From positions 1-64,000 of IMG/VR virus record IMGVR_UViG_3300029267_004887: 64,000 nt of DNA; one strand, given 5' to 3'. The notes beneath the pieces were generated by a model, which did not search any database, was not told where the DNA came from, and saw nothing but the letters and a program-made list of their open reading frames with translations. Made by a program: the position numbers and the translations under genes. This stretch comes from a virus. Shown in pieces: positions 48,492 to 56,949 of the stretch (position 1 is its first letter; every line of letters starts with the position of its first letter).

Positions 48492-51400
48492 ATGAGGTTG
48501 ATGCAGTCCACTGAATTATCACAAATGCGCGATGTCATTTTGGGCAAAGATATGCAGGCACTTACCGAGGGGGTTGATCCTAACAAAACTGCGACAGAAG
48601 ATGTCGAGTTGGACGAGGCGAAAAAGCGGTACGTGAAGTACGAAATAGAGAAGACAGATCTCCCCGGAAGAGGGCCGTGGATGGCCAAGGTGTACAGAAA
48701 AGATGGGACATGGGAGACGACATTCGGTCGTACGAAAAAGGCTGTGGAGAAGGATGTCAAGGCTCTCATGGGCTTTGATGAGGATGTGGAGATCACCGAA
48801 GGCAAAAGGTATTACGTGCTGGCTGGCAAGGCATCCAAGACGTCTCCTTGGGAAGTTGTGTTTGGGGACTATGACAAGGAGAATGTAAGGGACGAGAAAG
48901 ACAGCGAATCGGGTAGTTGGAAAAAGCTGAAGATTATTTCTCTTGGCACAGATAAGCAGAGTGCGATTGATGCAGCTATTAAAAAACTGAGAGAAGACGT
49001 CGAGCTGGATGAGGGGAAACAAAAACCTTGTCATTGTAAGTCTATCCAAGGATGGAAAGCAGAGGCAGGTGGTTTTGGTCAGGGAACTTGGGTGACATGT
49101 GAAAAGTGTGGTGGTCACGCAATGAACAGGCTTAATGAGATAGGTGCTACTGCTCATTATGCGTTGCCAGTTTTGAAATCAGCATTGGCAAAAGCAAAGA
49201 AGTTGAGAGAAGACGTCGAGCTGGATGAGGGGAAACCTTTGGGGCATGAGCACATTGGTATGAGTCGTCCACAGCTTGTAAACTTGTTGAAGCAAATTCC
49301 TTGGATAGACAAGTTGGGACCAAAGATGTTGGCATCGCTGATCACCTTTGGGCAGTCCGATGGTCTTGTTATGATGTTGATACGTTCTGAAAATGAAGCG
49401 GAGTACAAAGAGAGATTGAATACTTTGCGGAGTGTCCGAGGCAGCATGACTGCGAACAAAGCGAATACTATTATCAGTAAACTGAAAACAGGTAAGTATC
49501 TGGAGGATGTTGACAAAAAGGAGACAGGCATGGGGACGTCCAGTTTGATACGAGAGATGCGGAATGAATTACTAGGTGGCCAAGCTGGCGATAACATCGA
49601 GCTGGACGACAAGAGCGAGGGTTGTGATACCCCTGGAAAGAAAACAAAGTCAAAGGGCAAAGGTAAAGGGCTCGCTCGTGGAAGAGGCAAGGGACCTCTT
49701 GGTATCCCGGTTGGTGAAAAAGCTGATGAAGATGTCGAGCTAGATGAGGCTGGTGTGTACAACATACTGGGTCATTCGAAGTCAAGTAATCCATCTGGAG
49801 AAGCGCAGAAGCTGGCCAAGCGAATCAAGACAGAGATTGAAAAGAGTATGCCGCCTGGGTATGTGTTGGTGTGTGAGGTGAGATCAAGTTTGGGTCGTAA
49901 GCATATCTACCTTGTTACGGCATTAGAGAAAGACAAAAGCAAATGGTCGAACGGGATCATGATGAACGATCCTGCGTTACATAAGATTATAATTTACGGG
50001 GTAAACGAAGACGACACATTGGCTGATAAATTGGAGGCAAATATTGCGACGGGGGGCAAGCTGATGGTGAAGCCCGATCCTGGATCGCACTATGCTTTTG
50101 GTAGTGTGAAGTTTGGTTGGAGGAAAAAGAAGGGTACTCCCGATCAGATCGTCAAGCATTTTGGGAATTATTTCAAAAAGGTGAAAAAGGTTATTCAAGA
50201 CAACAAAGGAAGGTTGCCGAAAGTGTTTAAATCAACTGAAGACATCGAGATGCACGAGGGTGGCATAGAACGTCCTGTTTTCCCAAAGAAGTTCAAAATA
50301 AAAGGGACAGGCAGTGCCAAGGATATAGTGGTCACGGGGACTGTGGGCAGACAGATGTTCAAGACAGTGACTTACGATGTGAAAGTTGACAGTTTGAAAA
50401 CCAAAGAGCAACTGGCTACTGGCAAAGTTATTTATGACACTGTTCATGATGTCGTAGCTTTCAATATGAAATCCGACAATGCTCCTTCAGGTGCTGAAAA
50501 AGTGGTTAAGGGCATGATCAAAAAAGAGCTTCTGGCATATGCCAAGGCCCATGCTTATGAAGACGTCGAGCTGGATGAGATTAAATTAAGTGATAACGAA
50601 AGAGAAATTTTAGGTCTGGGCAAAGCTGCTTTTTTAAGTGGTAAGAAAAGGATACCAGCGAGAGACAAAACCTTGATGGGGATGATCAAGGGTATGAAGC
50701 CTGGTGCTGGAGCCAAAGCTCTGTTGTCAGTATGGCTTCGAGGTTGGGATCAGGCTAACCTGGCAAAACGTGAAGAAAGCGTCGAGTTGGATGAGGGGAA
50801 ACTTACTTCAAGTCAGGTTGTTGAGTTGCGAAAAGAAACTGTTAAAAACGGGATTCCTGTACGGTTTCTGGTAGGTGGACGTGCTATTGATATTATGACT
50901 GGTGAGTTATCTAAAAAAGGTAGCAACGTTATGCATCATCCTGTTTATTGGAATTTTACAAAAGAGACAGCTAAGAAGGTTGCCAAGATGGTTGGTGCTA
51001 AGGCTGTTTTTTCCGAGGATATAGAAGACGTTGAGCTGGAGGAATCGATTTCTCCTGTTTCTGATAAAGAGTTAAAAACTGGGCTTGAGAGCGGGAAGTA
51101 TGAGTATGTTGGAACCAGTGATGGTTTGGATGGAAAGGTTTATTATCGAGTGAGGGATCATCGTCGGAATGGGGAGATGCAATATATTGCAGGGACAAAA
51201 TATAAAAAGTCAAAATATAAATGGATAGAGAAGTATGAGAAACATGAAGACGTCGAGCTGAAAGAAGTGAATGTGATTAAAAAGCTTCGAGACAGTTTGT
51301 TAGGGGATTCTTGTGATGCAGAAATGGAAGAGTCGGATGGGTCCAGGTTTCGACAGCGTGAGTATCTGACAGAGGCTCCGGCTGACATCATCTTGCAACA

Positions 51401-51674
51401 GTTGGGTGGTGGTAATCGTTTGAGAATGATGATCGGTGCGAAGCATATTTACTCTGACGACAATGGAAAGTCTTTGGTTTTTCAATTCCCCAACAGGTTG
51501 AGGAGTAAACCGAACTACGTAAAAATTACTCTCACTTCCATGGACTTGTACGATGTGCAGTTTGGTCGAGTTGGCAAAAAGGGTTTCAAGAAGTTGAAGA
51601 GATACACCATGGTGTATGCTGACATGCTCAAGGATATGTTTGAAAAAGAGACGGGGTTGTATATCAGGCTCTGA
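48492..51674 (+). CDS. Putative injected polyprotein cut by the prohead protease, 1060 aa
   Basis: ATG 48492 after AAGGAG. Leader MRLMQSTELSQMRDVILGKD then QALTE. Then at least ten near-identical linkers of the form EDVELDE, each ending in L/I/M-x-E, separate small unrelated modules. Predicted P1 Glu residues are 26, 42, 103, 174, 246, 419, 589, 696, 768, 851, 925 and 961. Modules are about 60-175 aa. 175-246 has CHCK/CEKC pairs; 247-419 ends in a Lys/Gly-rich stretch; 697-768 has a W-x-x-GW pattern seen in Rmf/CrpP-like proteins; 962-1060 (NRLRMMIGAKHIYSDD) follows the REYLTE leader and resembles small stand-alone phage proteins. L-x-E is the T4-type protease rule. Processing and packaging are inferred. 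Confidence 0.75.
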   Translation: MRLMQSTELSQMRDVILGKDMQALTEGVDPNKTATEDVELDEAKKRYVKYEIEKTDLPGRGPWMAKVYRKDGTWETTFGRTKKAVEKDVKALMGFDEDVEITEGKRYYVLAGKASKTSPWEVVFGDYDKENVRDEKDSESGSWKKLKIISLGTDKQSAIDAAIKKLREDVELDEGKQKPCHCKSIQGWKAEAGGFGQGTWVTCEKCGGHAMNRLNEIGATAHYALPVLKSALAKAKKLREDVELDEGKPLGHEHIGMSRPQLVNLLKQIPWIDKLGPKMLASLITFGQSDGLVMMLIRSENEAEYKERLNTLRSVRGSMTANKANTIISKLKTGKYLEDVDKKETGMGTSSLIREMRNELLGGQAGDNIELDDKSEGCDTPGKKTKSKGKGKGLARGRGKGPLGIPVGEKADEDVELDEAGVYNILGHSKSSNPSGEAQKLAKRIKTEIEKSMPPGYVLVCEVRSSLGRKHIYLVTALEKDKSKWSNGIMMNDPALHKIIIYGVNEDDTLADKLEANIATGGKLMVKPDPGSHYAFGSVKFGWRKKKGTPDQIVKHFGNYFKKVKKVIQDNKGRLPKVFKSTEDIEMHEGGIERPVFPKKFKIKGTGSAKDIVVTGTVGRQMFKTVTYDVKVDSLKTKEQLATGKVIYDTVHDVVAFNMKSDNAPSGAEKVVKGMIKKELLAYAKAHAYEDVELDEIKLSDNEREILGLGKAAFLSGKKRIPARDKTLMGMIKGMKPGAGAKALLSVWLRGWDQANLAKREESVELDEGKLTSSQVVELRKETVKNGIPVRFLVGGRAIDIMTGELSKKGSNVMHHPVYWNFTKETAKKVAKMVGAKAVFSEDIEDVELEESISPVSDKELKTGLESGKYEYVGTSDGLDGKVYYRVRDHRRNGEMQYIAGTKYKKSKYKWIEKYEKHEDVELKEVNVIKKLRDSLLGDSCDAEMEESDGSRFRQREYLTEAPADIILQQLGGGNRLRMMIGAKHIYSDDNGKSLVFQFPNRLRSKPNYVKITLTSMDLYDVQFGRVGKKGFKKLKRYTMVYADMLKDMFEKETGLYIRL

Positions 51675-51689
51675 TTAAAAAGAGGTCAC

Positions 51690-52127
51690 ATGAGACTCAG
51701 GAAACGTGGTTACTTGGTCGAGGGCGGGAAGCCGATAATTGTTGGCAGTTTTGATTCTGGAGTGGCCAGGAAGACAAAAGGAGCTTGGGTATCAGACGTA
51801 GAGAGGGCCATATCAAAGGCATTGGTGTGGAGTTCTTACGGAGATGCTTTTTTTAATTTGACAGCGGCTATTCATTGGGAGCGAGAGGGCCGAAAAGGCC
51901 CACGGGATTATAATAGTGTGGATTATATTCTTCAGATCAGAGAGAAGGATATTGAGCCTGTTGCCAATAAGCCAAATTTTGTAATAGATGTTTACAACCC
52001 TGGTGTTCCAAATTCTGGTGAAGACCTTGGTATATTTCACACTGAGAGACAGGCGAAGGCAGTTGCTAAAAAGTGGTTGCTCAAGAAAGCTATAAAATTT
52101 AAACCAACGAGAATCAGTAAGATATAG
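51690..52127 (+). CDS. Candidate internal protein, leader MRLRKRGYLVE, 145 aa
   Basis: Predicted cut after Glu11 before GGKP. The mature part (VERAISKALVWSSYGDAFF, KAVAKKWLLKKAIKFKPTR) is a paralogue of the gene at 54307 (SAVSKILTWTKGKN, VARDWLSKYVADHY), with both ending in TRIS. A beta-sheet core between two helices is likely. Function unknown. Confidence 0.62.
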   Translation: MRLRKRGYLVEGGKPIIVGSFDSGVARKTKGAWVSDVERAISKALVWSSYGDAFFNLTAAIHWEREGRKGPRDYNSVDYILQIREKDIEPVANKPNFVIDVYNPGVPNSGEDLGIFHTERQAKAVAKKWLLKKAIKFKPTRISKI

Positions 52128-52136
52128 GAGGCAATT

Positions 52137-52742
52137 ATGACACTCAGGCATCGAGGATACATCACAGAATCGAAGGAGATTCATGTTGGGCTCAATGAGT
52201 TGCCCAGTGCCTTGCAGAAGGCGTTGAAAAAAGTTGGCTACAGACGAAGAGATGTGCGTGTTTACTCTGCAACAGAGACGACTATTGGTCCACCATCGTT
52301 CGAAGGAAGTCGTGGGTTTGCGATGGCTGTAAATCTAAAAACGGGTCAGATGTCGGATATTCAGTATGGTTCATGGGGAGGGCCGAATCCGTTTGAGAAA
52401 AAGCCGGTAGATCACCAGCGTAAGCCTGTGAGAATTGCTGCCAATGGTGCAATCATCACAGGGGAGGTAGGTGGCAGGGGGGTGTTTGCATCTATCTACG
52501 TTCATCCTGATTCGTTAGCTCCTTTGTTGCCAGGTGGGAATGACGTCACAGAGCGAGAGAGGGAGATCCTTGCGATGGCTTGTTACAAGTCTTTCTACAA
52601 GAAGGAACTTTTCGAGCGTCATCGAGTTACAAAGGATGAGATCTTGAATTTGGTTAAAAGGGGATACATGAAGATGAACAAAGCTGGGGCTACTTCAGTA
52701 ACTCCCAAAGGTAAGAACGAAAGATCTAATAAGTATTACTAG
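52137..52742 (+). CDS. Candidate internal protein, leader MTLRHRGYITE, 201 aa
   Basis: ATG 52137 after TAGGAGG. Predicted cut after Glu11 before SKE. The body is one alpha/beta domain (LPSALQKALKKVGYRRRDVR, GGRGVFASIYVHPDSL, ERHRVTKDEILNLVKRGYMK). No recognised family. Lies between two other leader-bearing genes. Confidence 0.62.
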   Translation: MTLRHRGYITESKEIHVGLNELPSALQKALKKVGYRRRDVRVYSATETTIGPPSFEGSRGFAMAVNLKTGQMSDIQYGSWGGPNPFEKKPVDHQRKPVRIAANGAIITGEVGGRGVFASIYVHPDSLAPLLPGGNDVTEREREILAMACYKSFYKKELFERHRVTKDEILNLVKRGYMKMNKAGATSVTPKGKNERSNKYY

Positions 52743-52750
52743 AGGGAGAG

Positions 52751-53503
52751 GTGAAGCCGATGAGGATGCCAAGGAAAATCAATGTCGACATCAAAACAGA
52801 TGCCATGGGAAATATTATCGCTTCTCCAGTGAGTAAGAAATATGCAAAGGCATTTTCTGATGTACGCAGGGAGAATGGTGGTGGCAGTGATTTGAATGTG
52901 TTTTTCCAAGAGGGTGGACCTGCTACTCAGTTCCTGAACGATCTTACACCCAGACAACGGCGTGAGATAAACAAGGGTTGGGATGTACGTATAAAGGTAG
53001 ATCCTTGGATAGTTGGGCATTGGTATGGTTACGATGCTCATACGGTTGCTGAGAGTGTCTCCTTGCGTGATCGTGGATATGTGGTGGAAACAGGGAGTGA
53101 TATTGATGATGTTTCTTTTGGGGAGAAGAGTTTGTTCGAGTTGAACATGTCTACATGGAAGCACGAGATGGAGTGGGGAGCGGATCGTTGGAAGTATGCG
53201 AAGGAGATGTTTGACTACATCGAGGGTCGGATGGCTAAGAAGGTGTATTCGGTATTGTCCAAGGTTTTGAAAAAAGACGGTAGTATCGAGATGGCTGGAG
53301 AGATGAAAGGGGTGGGTCCTTTTGTTATAAAAATGGATCACAAGGTTAAGCCTAATTCTAGAACTGGCGCTACACGAGAGCATGTCCAGATTATAATTGG
53401 CAAAGATGGGAAAAACGACAAAGTAGAAAAGCTGTTTGGTGCCACGGCGGGTGACAGGCTTATAACCAAATGGGTCATGCGTGAGTTGAATGATCGGAGG
53501 TAG
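52751..53503 (+). CDS. Candidate two-part internal protein with embedded leader, 250 aa
   Basis: GTG 52751 or ATG 52760; the purine-rich GAGGGAGAG site is close to both. The first 100 residues (ATQFLNDLTPRQRREINKGW) precede an embedded SVSLRDRGYVVE motif, with a predicted cut at about residue 113. The second part (ELNMSTWKHEMEWGADRWKY, GPFVIKMDHKVKPNSRTG) would then be released. Function unknown. Confidence 0.58.
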   Translation: MKPMRMPRKINVDIKTDAMGNIIASPVSKKYAKAFSDVRRENGGGSDLNVFFQEGGPATQFLNDLTPRQRREINKGWDVRIKVDPWIVGHWYGYDAHTVAESVSLRDRGYVVETGSDIDDVSFGEKSLFELNMSTWKHEMEWGADRWKYAKEMFDYIEGRMAKKVYSVLSKVLKKDGSIEMAGEMKGVGPFVIKMDHKVKPNSRTGATREHVQIIIGKDGKNDKVEKLFGATAGDRLITKWVMRELNDRR

Positions 53504-53510
53504 TAGTGGG

Positions 53511-53996
53511 ATGAGATTTTCGCTTACTGAATCGCTGGCCATGTTGGAGTTCTTGACGAACGAGCTGGTTGAGGTGGAGTATCTGGAAGAAGCGCGAAAG
53601 TCGAAGTTGACTCCTTACCAGAAGGCACAGCGTAACAGACGTCAGACGGTGGCCGCTCATACACCTCGTCCTTCCAAGCAGAGTGTGTTTTACAAACATG
53701 CAGTCAGGGCTATTTTTCAAAAATTGAGGAAGGATGGGTCGAGTTTTCGTGGTGCTGCAAAGGGCGGTCAGTTGATTGCTCAGTATATGTTGAAGAAGCA
53801 CAAGTATGCTCAAGGTCAGCCCAGTGGTGGTTTCAGCTTGACCGGCAAGGGCAAGAAGCGAAACAGGAAGCATACAAGTGAGCCTAACAGTGTTCTCAAA
53901 AAGAAGGAGAAGGCTTACAATTACATTATGGGCATCCAGAAGAGACAGGCACAACGTCAGCAGCAGCTCAAAAACAAGGCTATGGGAGCCGGTTAG
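53511..53996 (+). CDS. Candidate internal protein with EYLEE leader, 161 aa
   Basis: ATG 53511, ten bases after GGAGG. Leader MRFSLTESLAMLEFLTNELV then EVEYLEE, with a predicted cut before ARKSK. The mature part is very basic (YQKAQRNRRQTVAAHTPRPS, KGKKRNRKHTSEPNSVLKKK), suitable for condensing DNA inside a head. Function otherwise unknown. Confidence 0.58.
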   Translation: MRFSLTESLAMLEFLTNELVEVEYLEEARKSKLTPYQKAQRNRRQTVAAHTPRPSKQSVFYKHAVRAIFQKLRKDGSSFRGAAKGGQLIAQYMLKKHKYAQGQPSGGFSLTGKGKKRNRKHTSEPNSVLKKKEKAYNYIMGIQKRQAQRQQQLKNKAMGAG

Positions 53997-54004
53997 GAGA
54001 TACT

Positions 54005-54283
54005 ATGAGTAAATCGATTTGGGGAAATAAACTGGAAGAATCTGGCGGGATCAAACAGTATCAAGTTAATTTATCTCCGGATGCTGATACAGAGGATCGT
54101 GTTGAAGCTGTTGCTAATATGCTTCTTGTTGCTGCGAGAGGTGGAATGCGTAGAGCATTATTGGCCAACAATGTAAATATGAGCACGAGTAGTTTGGTTT
54201 TGGCTAATATTGAAAGACTCATGAATACCGAAGCTTTTTCTGGGAAAATTGTAGATTTGATTATGAAATACAGGGCGTATTAG
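54005..54283 (+). CDS. Unknown helical protein, 92 aa
   Basis: ATG 54005 after AGGAGATACT. Helical (DRVEAVANMLLVAARGGMRR, LVLANIERLMNTEAFSGKIV). There is no leader of the basic type, but NKLEESGG contains a weak L-x-E. Located within the cargo series. Function unknown. Confidence 0.5.
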   Translation: MSKSIWGNKLEESGGIKQYQVNLSPDADTEDRVEAVANMLLVAARGGMRRALLANNVNMSTSSLVLANIERLMNTEAFSGKIVDLIMKYRAY

Positions 54284-54306
54284 TCGTTGTTGATAAGGGA
54301 GGTGTG

Positions 54307-54801
54307 ATGGTTAACTTGAGGAAACGCGAGTATTTATCCGAAGCTGGAAAATCGATGGATATTGATATACCGCTGTTGTCCAAAGCTGTTGGGCGTACGT
54401 TTCATTCCAGACGTCAAGATTACAGAGATAGGAAAACACACCATATATCTGATGTAAAATCAGCTGTTTCAAAAATTTTAACTTGGACCAAAGGAAAAAA
54501 TGCTGGCGAGCAGTGGAGTGTTATCCGGTTAGTTCATCGTGATGGAAAAGAACAAGATATTTTCATCAATTTTTATTCTCACTTTGGTAGTGCTTTTGCG
54601 CCAAAGGGAAGTCCAATATCGTTGGTAGTTTTTGATCGTCAGAATTCACAGAAAAACATGTTTAGTGCTTATGCCAAGACGGTGCGCGAGGTGAAGAAGG
54701 TTGCGAGGGATTGGTTGTCGAAATATGTTGCTGATCATTATGTAACGAAGATCACGCGTATTTCGACAAAAACAAAACGTCCGGCAAGGAAGTTGGGGTA
54801 G
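54307..54801 (+). CDS. Candidate internal protein, leader MVNLRKREYLSE, 164 aa
   Basis: ATG 54307 after GGGAGG (GTG 54304 alternative). Predicted cut after Glu12 before AGKS. The body is a paralogue of 51690 (shared WTKGKN/WSSYG, VARDWLSKYV, TRIS ends). Function unknown. Confidence 0.62.
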   Translation: MVNLRKREYLSEAGKSMDIDIPLLSKAVGRTFHSRRQDYRDRKTHHISDVKSAVSKILTWTKGKNAGEQWSVIRLVHRDGKEQDIFINFYSHFGSAFAPKGSPISLVVFDRQNSQKNMFSAYAKTVREVKKVARDWLSKYVADHYVTKITRISTKTKRPARKLG

Positions 54802-54810
54802 GGAGCCGAC

Positions 54811-55281
54811 ATGGGAACTTTGATAGGTGATTGCGACAAGTGCCTGTTTGATAGTGTGGCTCAAGAAGTCAACAAGTTGGCGGGCACTACTGCGGTCATC
54901 TATCAGTTTGAGTCAATGGAGAGCACGAGAGATGTGCTGTGGGATGAGGAGATTACTACGGTTTATAAGAAGAATGCACAGGGGGTAGAGGGAATAGAAT
55001 GTCCTGTGTTTTTCAAGGCTCCAGATCGGTCTTCGTTGACAGGGGAGGAAGGTTTCCGGGTAGACAGGTTGTCTGAGATTTCCATAGCACGAGCAGATCT
55101 GGCGAGCAGAGATCTTCGTATTTTGCGACCTGGAGACATCATAAAGGTATGGACGGACCAGTATTACGACGTAACGGAAGCTCACAAGGAGGAGGGTTAC
55201 ATTAGTGACTCTACGGAAAATTCTTTGGTCAAATTTGATGTAACACGTCGAACCAAGGGGCCACCTGAAGGATTGTGGTAA
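54811..55281 (+). CDS. Probable neck/head-completion protein, 156 aa
   Basis: Unlike its neighbours it is acidic and structured: CDKCLFDSVAQEVNKLAG, ISIARADLASRDLRILRPGD, IIKVWTDQYYDV. The RPGDIIKVW beta motif and the coupling TAATG to the next gene suggest a virion joining protein rather than cargo. No family named. Confidence 0.5.
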   Translation: MGTLIGDCDKCLFDSVAQEVNKLAGTTAVIYQFESMESTRDVLWDEEITTVYKKNAQGVEGIECPVFFKAPDRSSLTGEEGFRVDRLSEISIARADLASRDLRILRPGDIIKVWTDQYYDVTEAHKEEGYISDSTENSLVKFDVTRRTKGPPEGLW

Positions 55282-55739
55282 TGGAAAAACGCGAAAAAGC
55301 TTTGGATATGCTTGGGTCTGTGTTTACGGAGAGGAAGAAACCCGTAATCAGGGGTCGCCAGGAAGGCCCACGTAGGCCGAAGAGGGCTGACAAGTCCGGG
55401 TACAAAGGGAGAGGGTATTCGGGCGTTGACGGGGCGATGAAGGGGCGTGACGATGGCACAGAACAACCAGTCCCAGCTCTGCCAGGTGAAGATAAGAAGG
55501 TTATCACGGAATTTGACAACATGGACGACTGGATTTTGTCGATGATCTTAGTGTCTTTGATGCATGCCAATCCAGATTTAACTCCGAGGGAAGCTGTGAA
55601 GCTTGGCAAAAAGTGGGTGAAGAAGTTGTACATGCCGAGGAACGAGCATGTTTGGCAACGGCAGACATCGAGAATCAAACGATATGGAATCAGGGCAGAA
55701 GCGTCGAAAATTCGGCGTGAGATGTTCAAGCTGATTTAG
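55281..55739 (+). CDS. Unknown basic protein, 152 aa
   Basis: ATG 55281 overlaps the previous stop (TAATG). An N-terminal disordered, basic and Gly-rich segment (RGRQEGPRRPKRADKSGYKG) is followed by a helical domain (WILSMILVSLMHANPDLTPR, WQRQTSRIKRYGIRAEASKI). Possibly a partner of the preceding neck protein. No family recognised. Confidence 0.55.
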   Translation: MEKREKALDMLGSVFTERKKPVIRGRQEGPRRPKRADKSGYKGRGYSGVDGAMKGRDDGTEQPVPALPGEDKKVITEFDNMDDWILSMILVSLMHANPDLTPREAVKLGKKWVKKLYMPRNEHVWQRQTSRIKRYGIRAEASKIRREMFKLI

Positions 55740-55748
55740 GAGAATTGC

Positions 55749-56513
55749 ATGAATTTGTCTAAAGTGAATAGTCGGTTGTCAGCGCTTTCGGAGGAGTACG
55801 CCAAGAAGGTTTCTGGCAAGGATCCTGTGGGTGCCAGTAAACGTATGGCTGGTTTGATGGTGAAGCAATTCAAGAAGGACAATATCAAGGTCAGTGACGT
55901 TTTACCGACAAATGCGTGGGGTTTGACTCCGATGATTTTGACTATCGGTGGAAAGCGCTATCCATTTCATGTATCGGTTCAAGAATTTCCCAATGGTAAA
56001 AGCAATTTTTCTGTGCAGTTACAAACTCCTATCTCAGATCGTGATTACTCGATATATGTGATGGATGGTGCCTATGAAGGGATGGGAAAGGTTGAGGGGA
56101 AGTTTGGCAAATACGGAAAAGCCAAAGTGTCCATGCTTAAGTCAGATTGGCCTCAACTGTGGGTTGATCTGAAAGACGATGTGCAATTTGAGAGGTTGTT
56201 GCCGTTGGCAAGTGTGTTGGCGAAGAGTATTGCCAAGGGGATAAAATCCATGAGTGAATCGACAAACGATCTTCATGAGTCGAAGCCTAAGTCCAAGGGC
56301 AAAATTATTTCATTTGCTGAGTTAGATGGTCCTTTTTCCACGGGACCAGGGGGGCGGGGTGATTTTGAGCGGGGTGAGTATGTTGTTGGATATTATGACA
56401 GTCAGGATAATGAAATTGGTGGAAAGAGTTTTCGAAATTACCGGCAAGCGCTGGCTCATTTGAACAAGTTGGCCAAGGCGGGTGTAGAAACTAGTTCGTT
56501 GACAGGTGGTTGA
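55749..56513 (+). CDS. Candidate two-module internal protein, 254 aa
   Basis: Leader-like MNLSKVNSRLSALSE with L-S-E at residue 15. Module 1 (WGLTPMILTIGGKRYPFHVS) extends to about residue 175. Then NDLHE precedes SKPKSKGK, a second predicted L-x-E cut releasing a small module (GEYVVGYYDSQDNEIGGKSF). The same logic as the polyprotein at 48492. Function unknown. Confidence 0.55.
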   Translation: MNLSKVNSRLSALSEEYAKKVSGKDPVGASKRMAGLMVKQFKKDNIKVSDVLPTNAWGLTPMILTIGGKRYPFHVSVQEFPNGKSNFSVQLQTPISDRDYSIYVMDGAYEGMGKVEGKFGKYGKAKVSMLKSDWPQLWVDLKDDVQFERLLPLASVLAKSIAKGIKSMSESTNDLHESKPKSKGKIISFAELDGPFSTGPGGRGDFERGEYVVGYYDSQDNEIGGKSFRNYRQALAHLNKLAKAGVETSSLTGG

Positions 56514-56544
56514 GGTGTCAAATTTCAGATAGGACAGGGGATAA

Positions 56545-56949
56545 TTGATGTTGGATCCAAAGAGAATGATAGAGGCAGAGATTAAGAACGTCGCATTTAT
56601 TTGTAGGATGTGTGAGAGGTGGTATCGAGGTGAGGATATGGGCTTGGTGGATGTTGAGGGGGATCAAGTTTGCGATGCTACAGGGACGTGTGGGAGTCCG
56701 GTGAGTGGAGACGATTTCGATGAGTATGAAGGACCACTGAAAGGGTATTTGGATAAGTACTGCTACATCTGTGGGAAGTCGAAGCCTGAAAAGGTTTTGG
56801 TGGCCAAGGTGGGTGGAGCGCAGAAGATAGGTTGTTGTAACCATTGTTTTGAAAACGAGGTGAAGCAGCTTGCTGTGCGCGAGGCTGGAGAGAAGATTGT
56901 ATTCCTTCCTGGCAAGGGGTTGGAATCGAGAAAGTATGAGGCGAGATAG
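56545..56949 (+). CDS. Cys-rich (zinc) protein, 134 aa
   Basis: ATG 56545. CRMCERWYRGEDMG, then CDATGTCGSP, CYICGKSKPEKVLV and CCNHC make probably two zinc sites. The C-terminus is a short basic helix region. No leader. Function unknown. The stop overlaps the GTG of the next gene. Confidence 0.6.
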   Translation: MMLDPKRMIEAEIKNVAFICRMCERWYRGEDMGLVDVEGDQVCDATGTCGSPVSGDDFDEYEGPLKGYLDKYCYICGKSKPEKVLVAKVGGAQKIGCCNHCFENEVKQLAVREAGEKIVFLPGKGLESRKYEAR

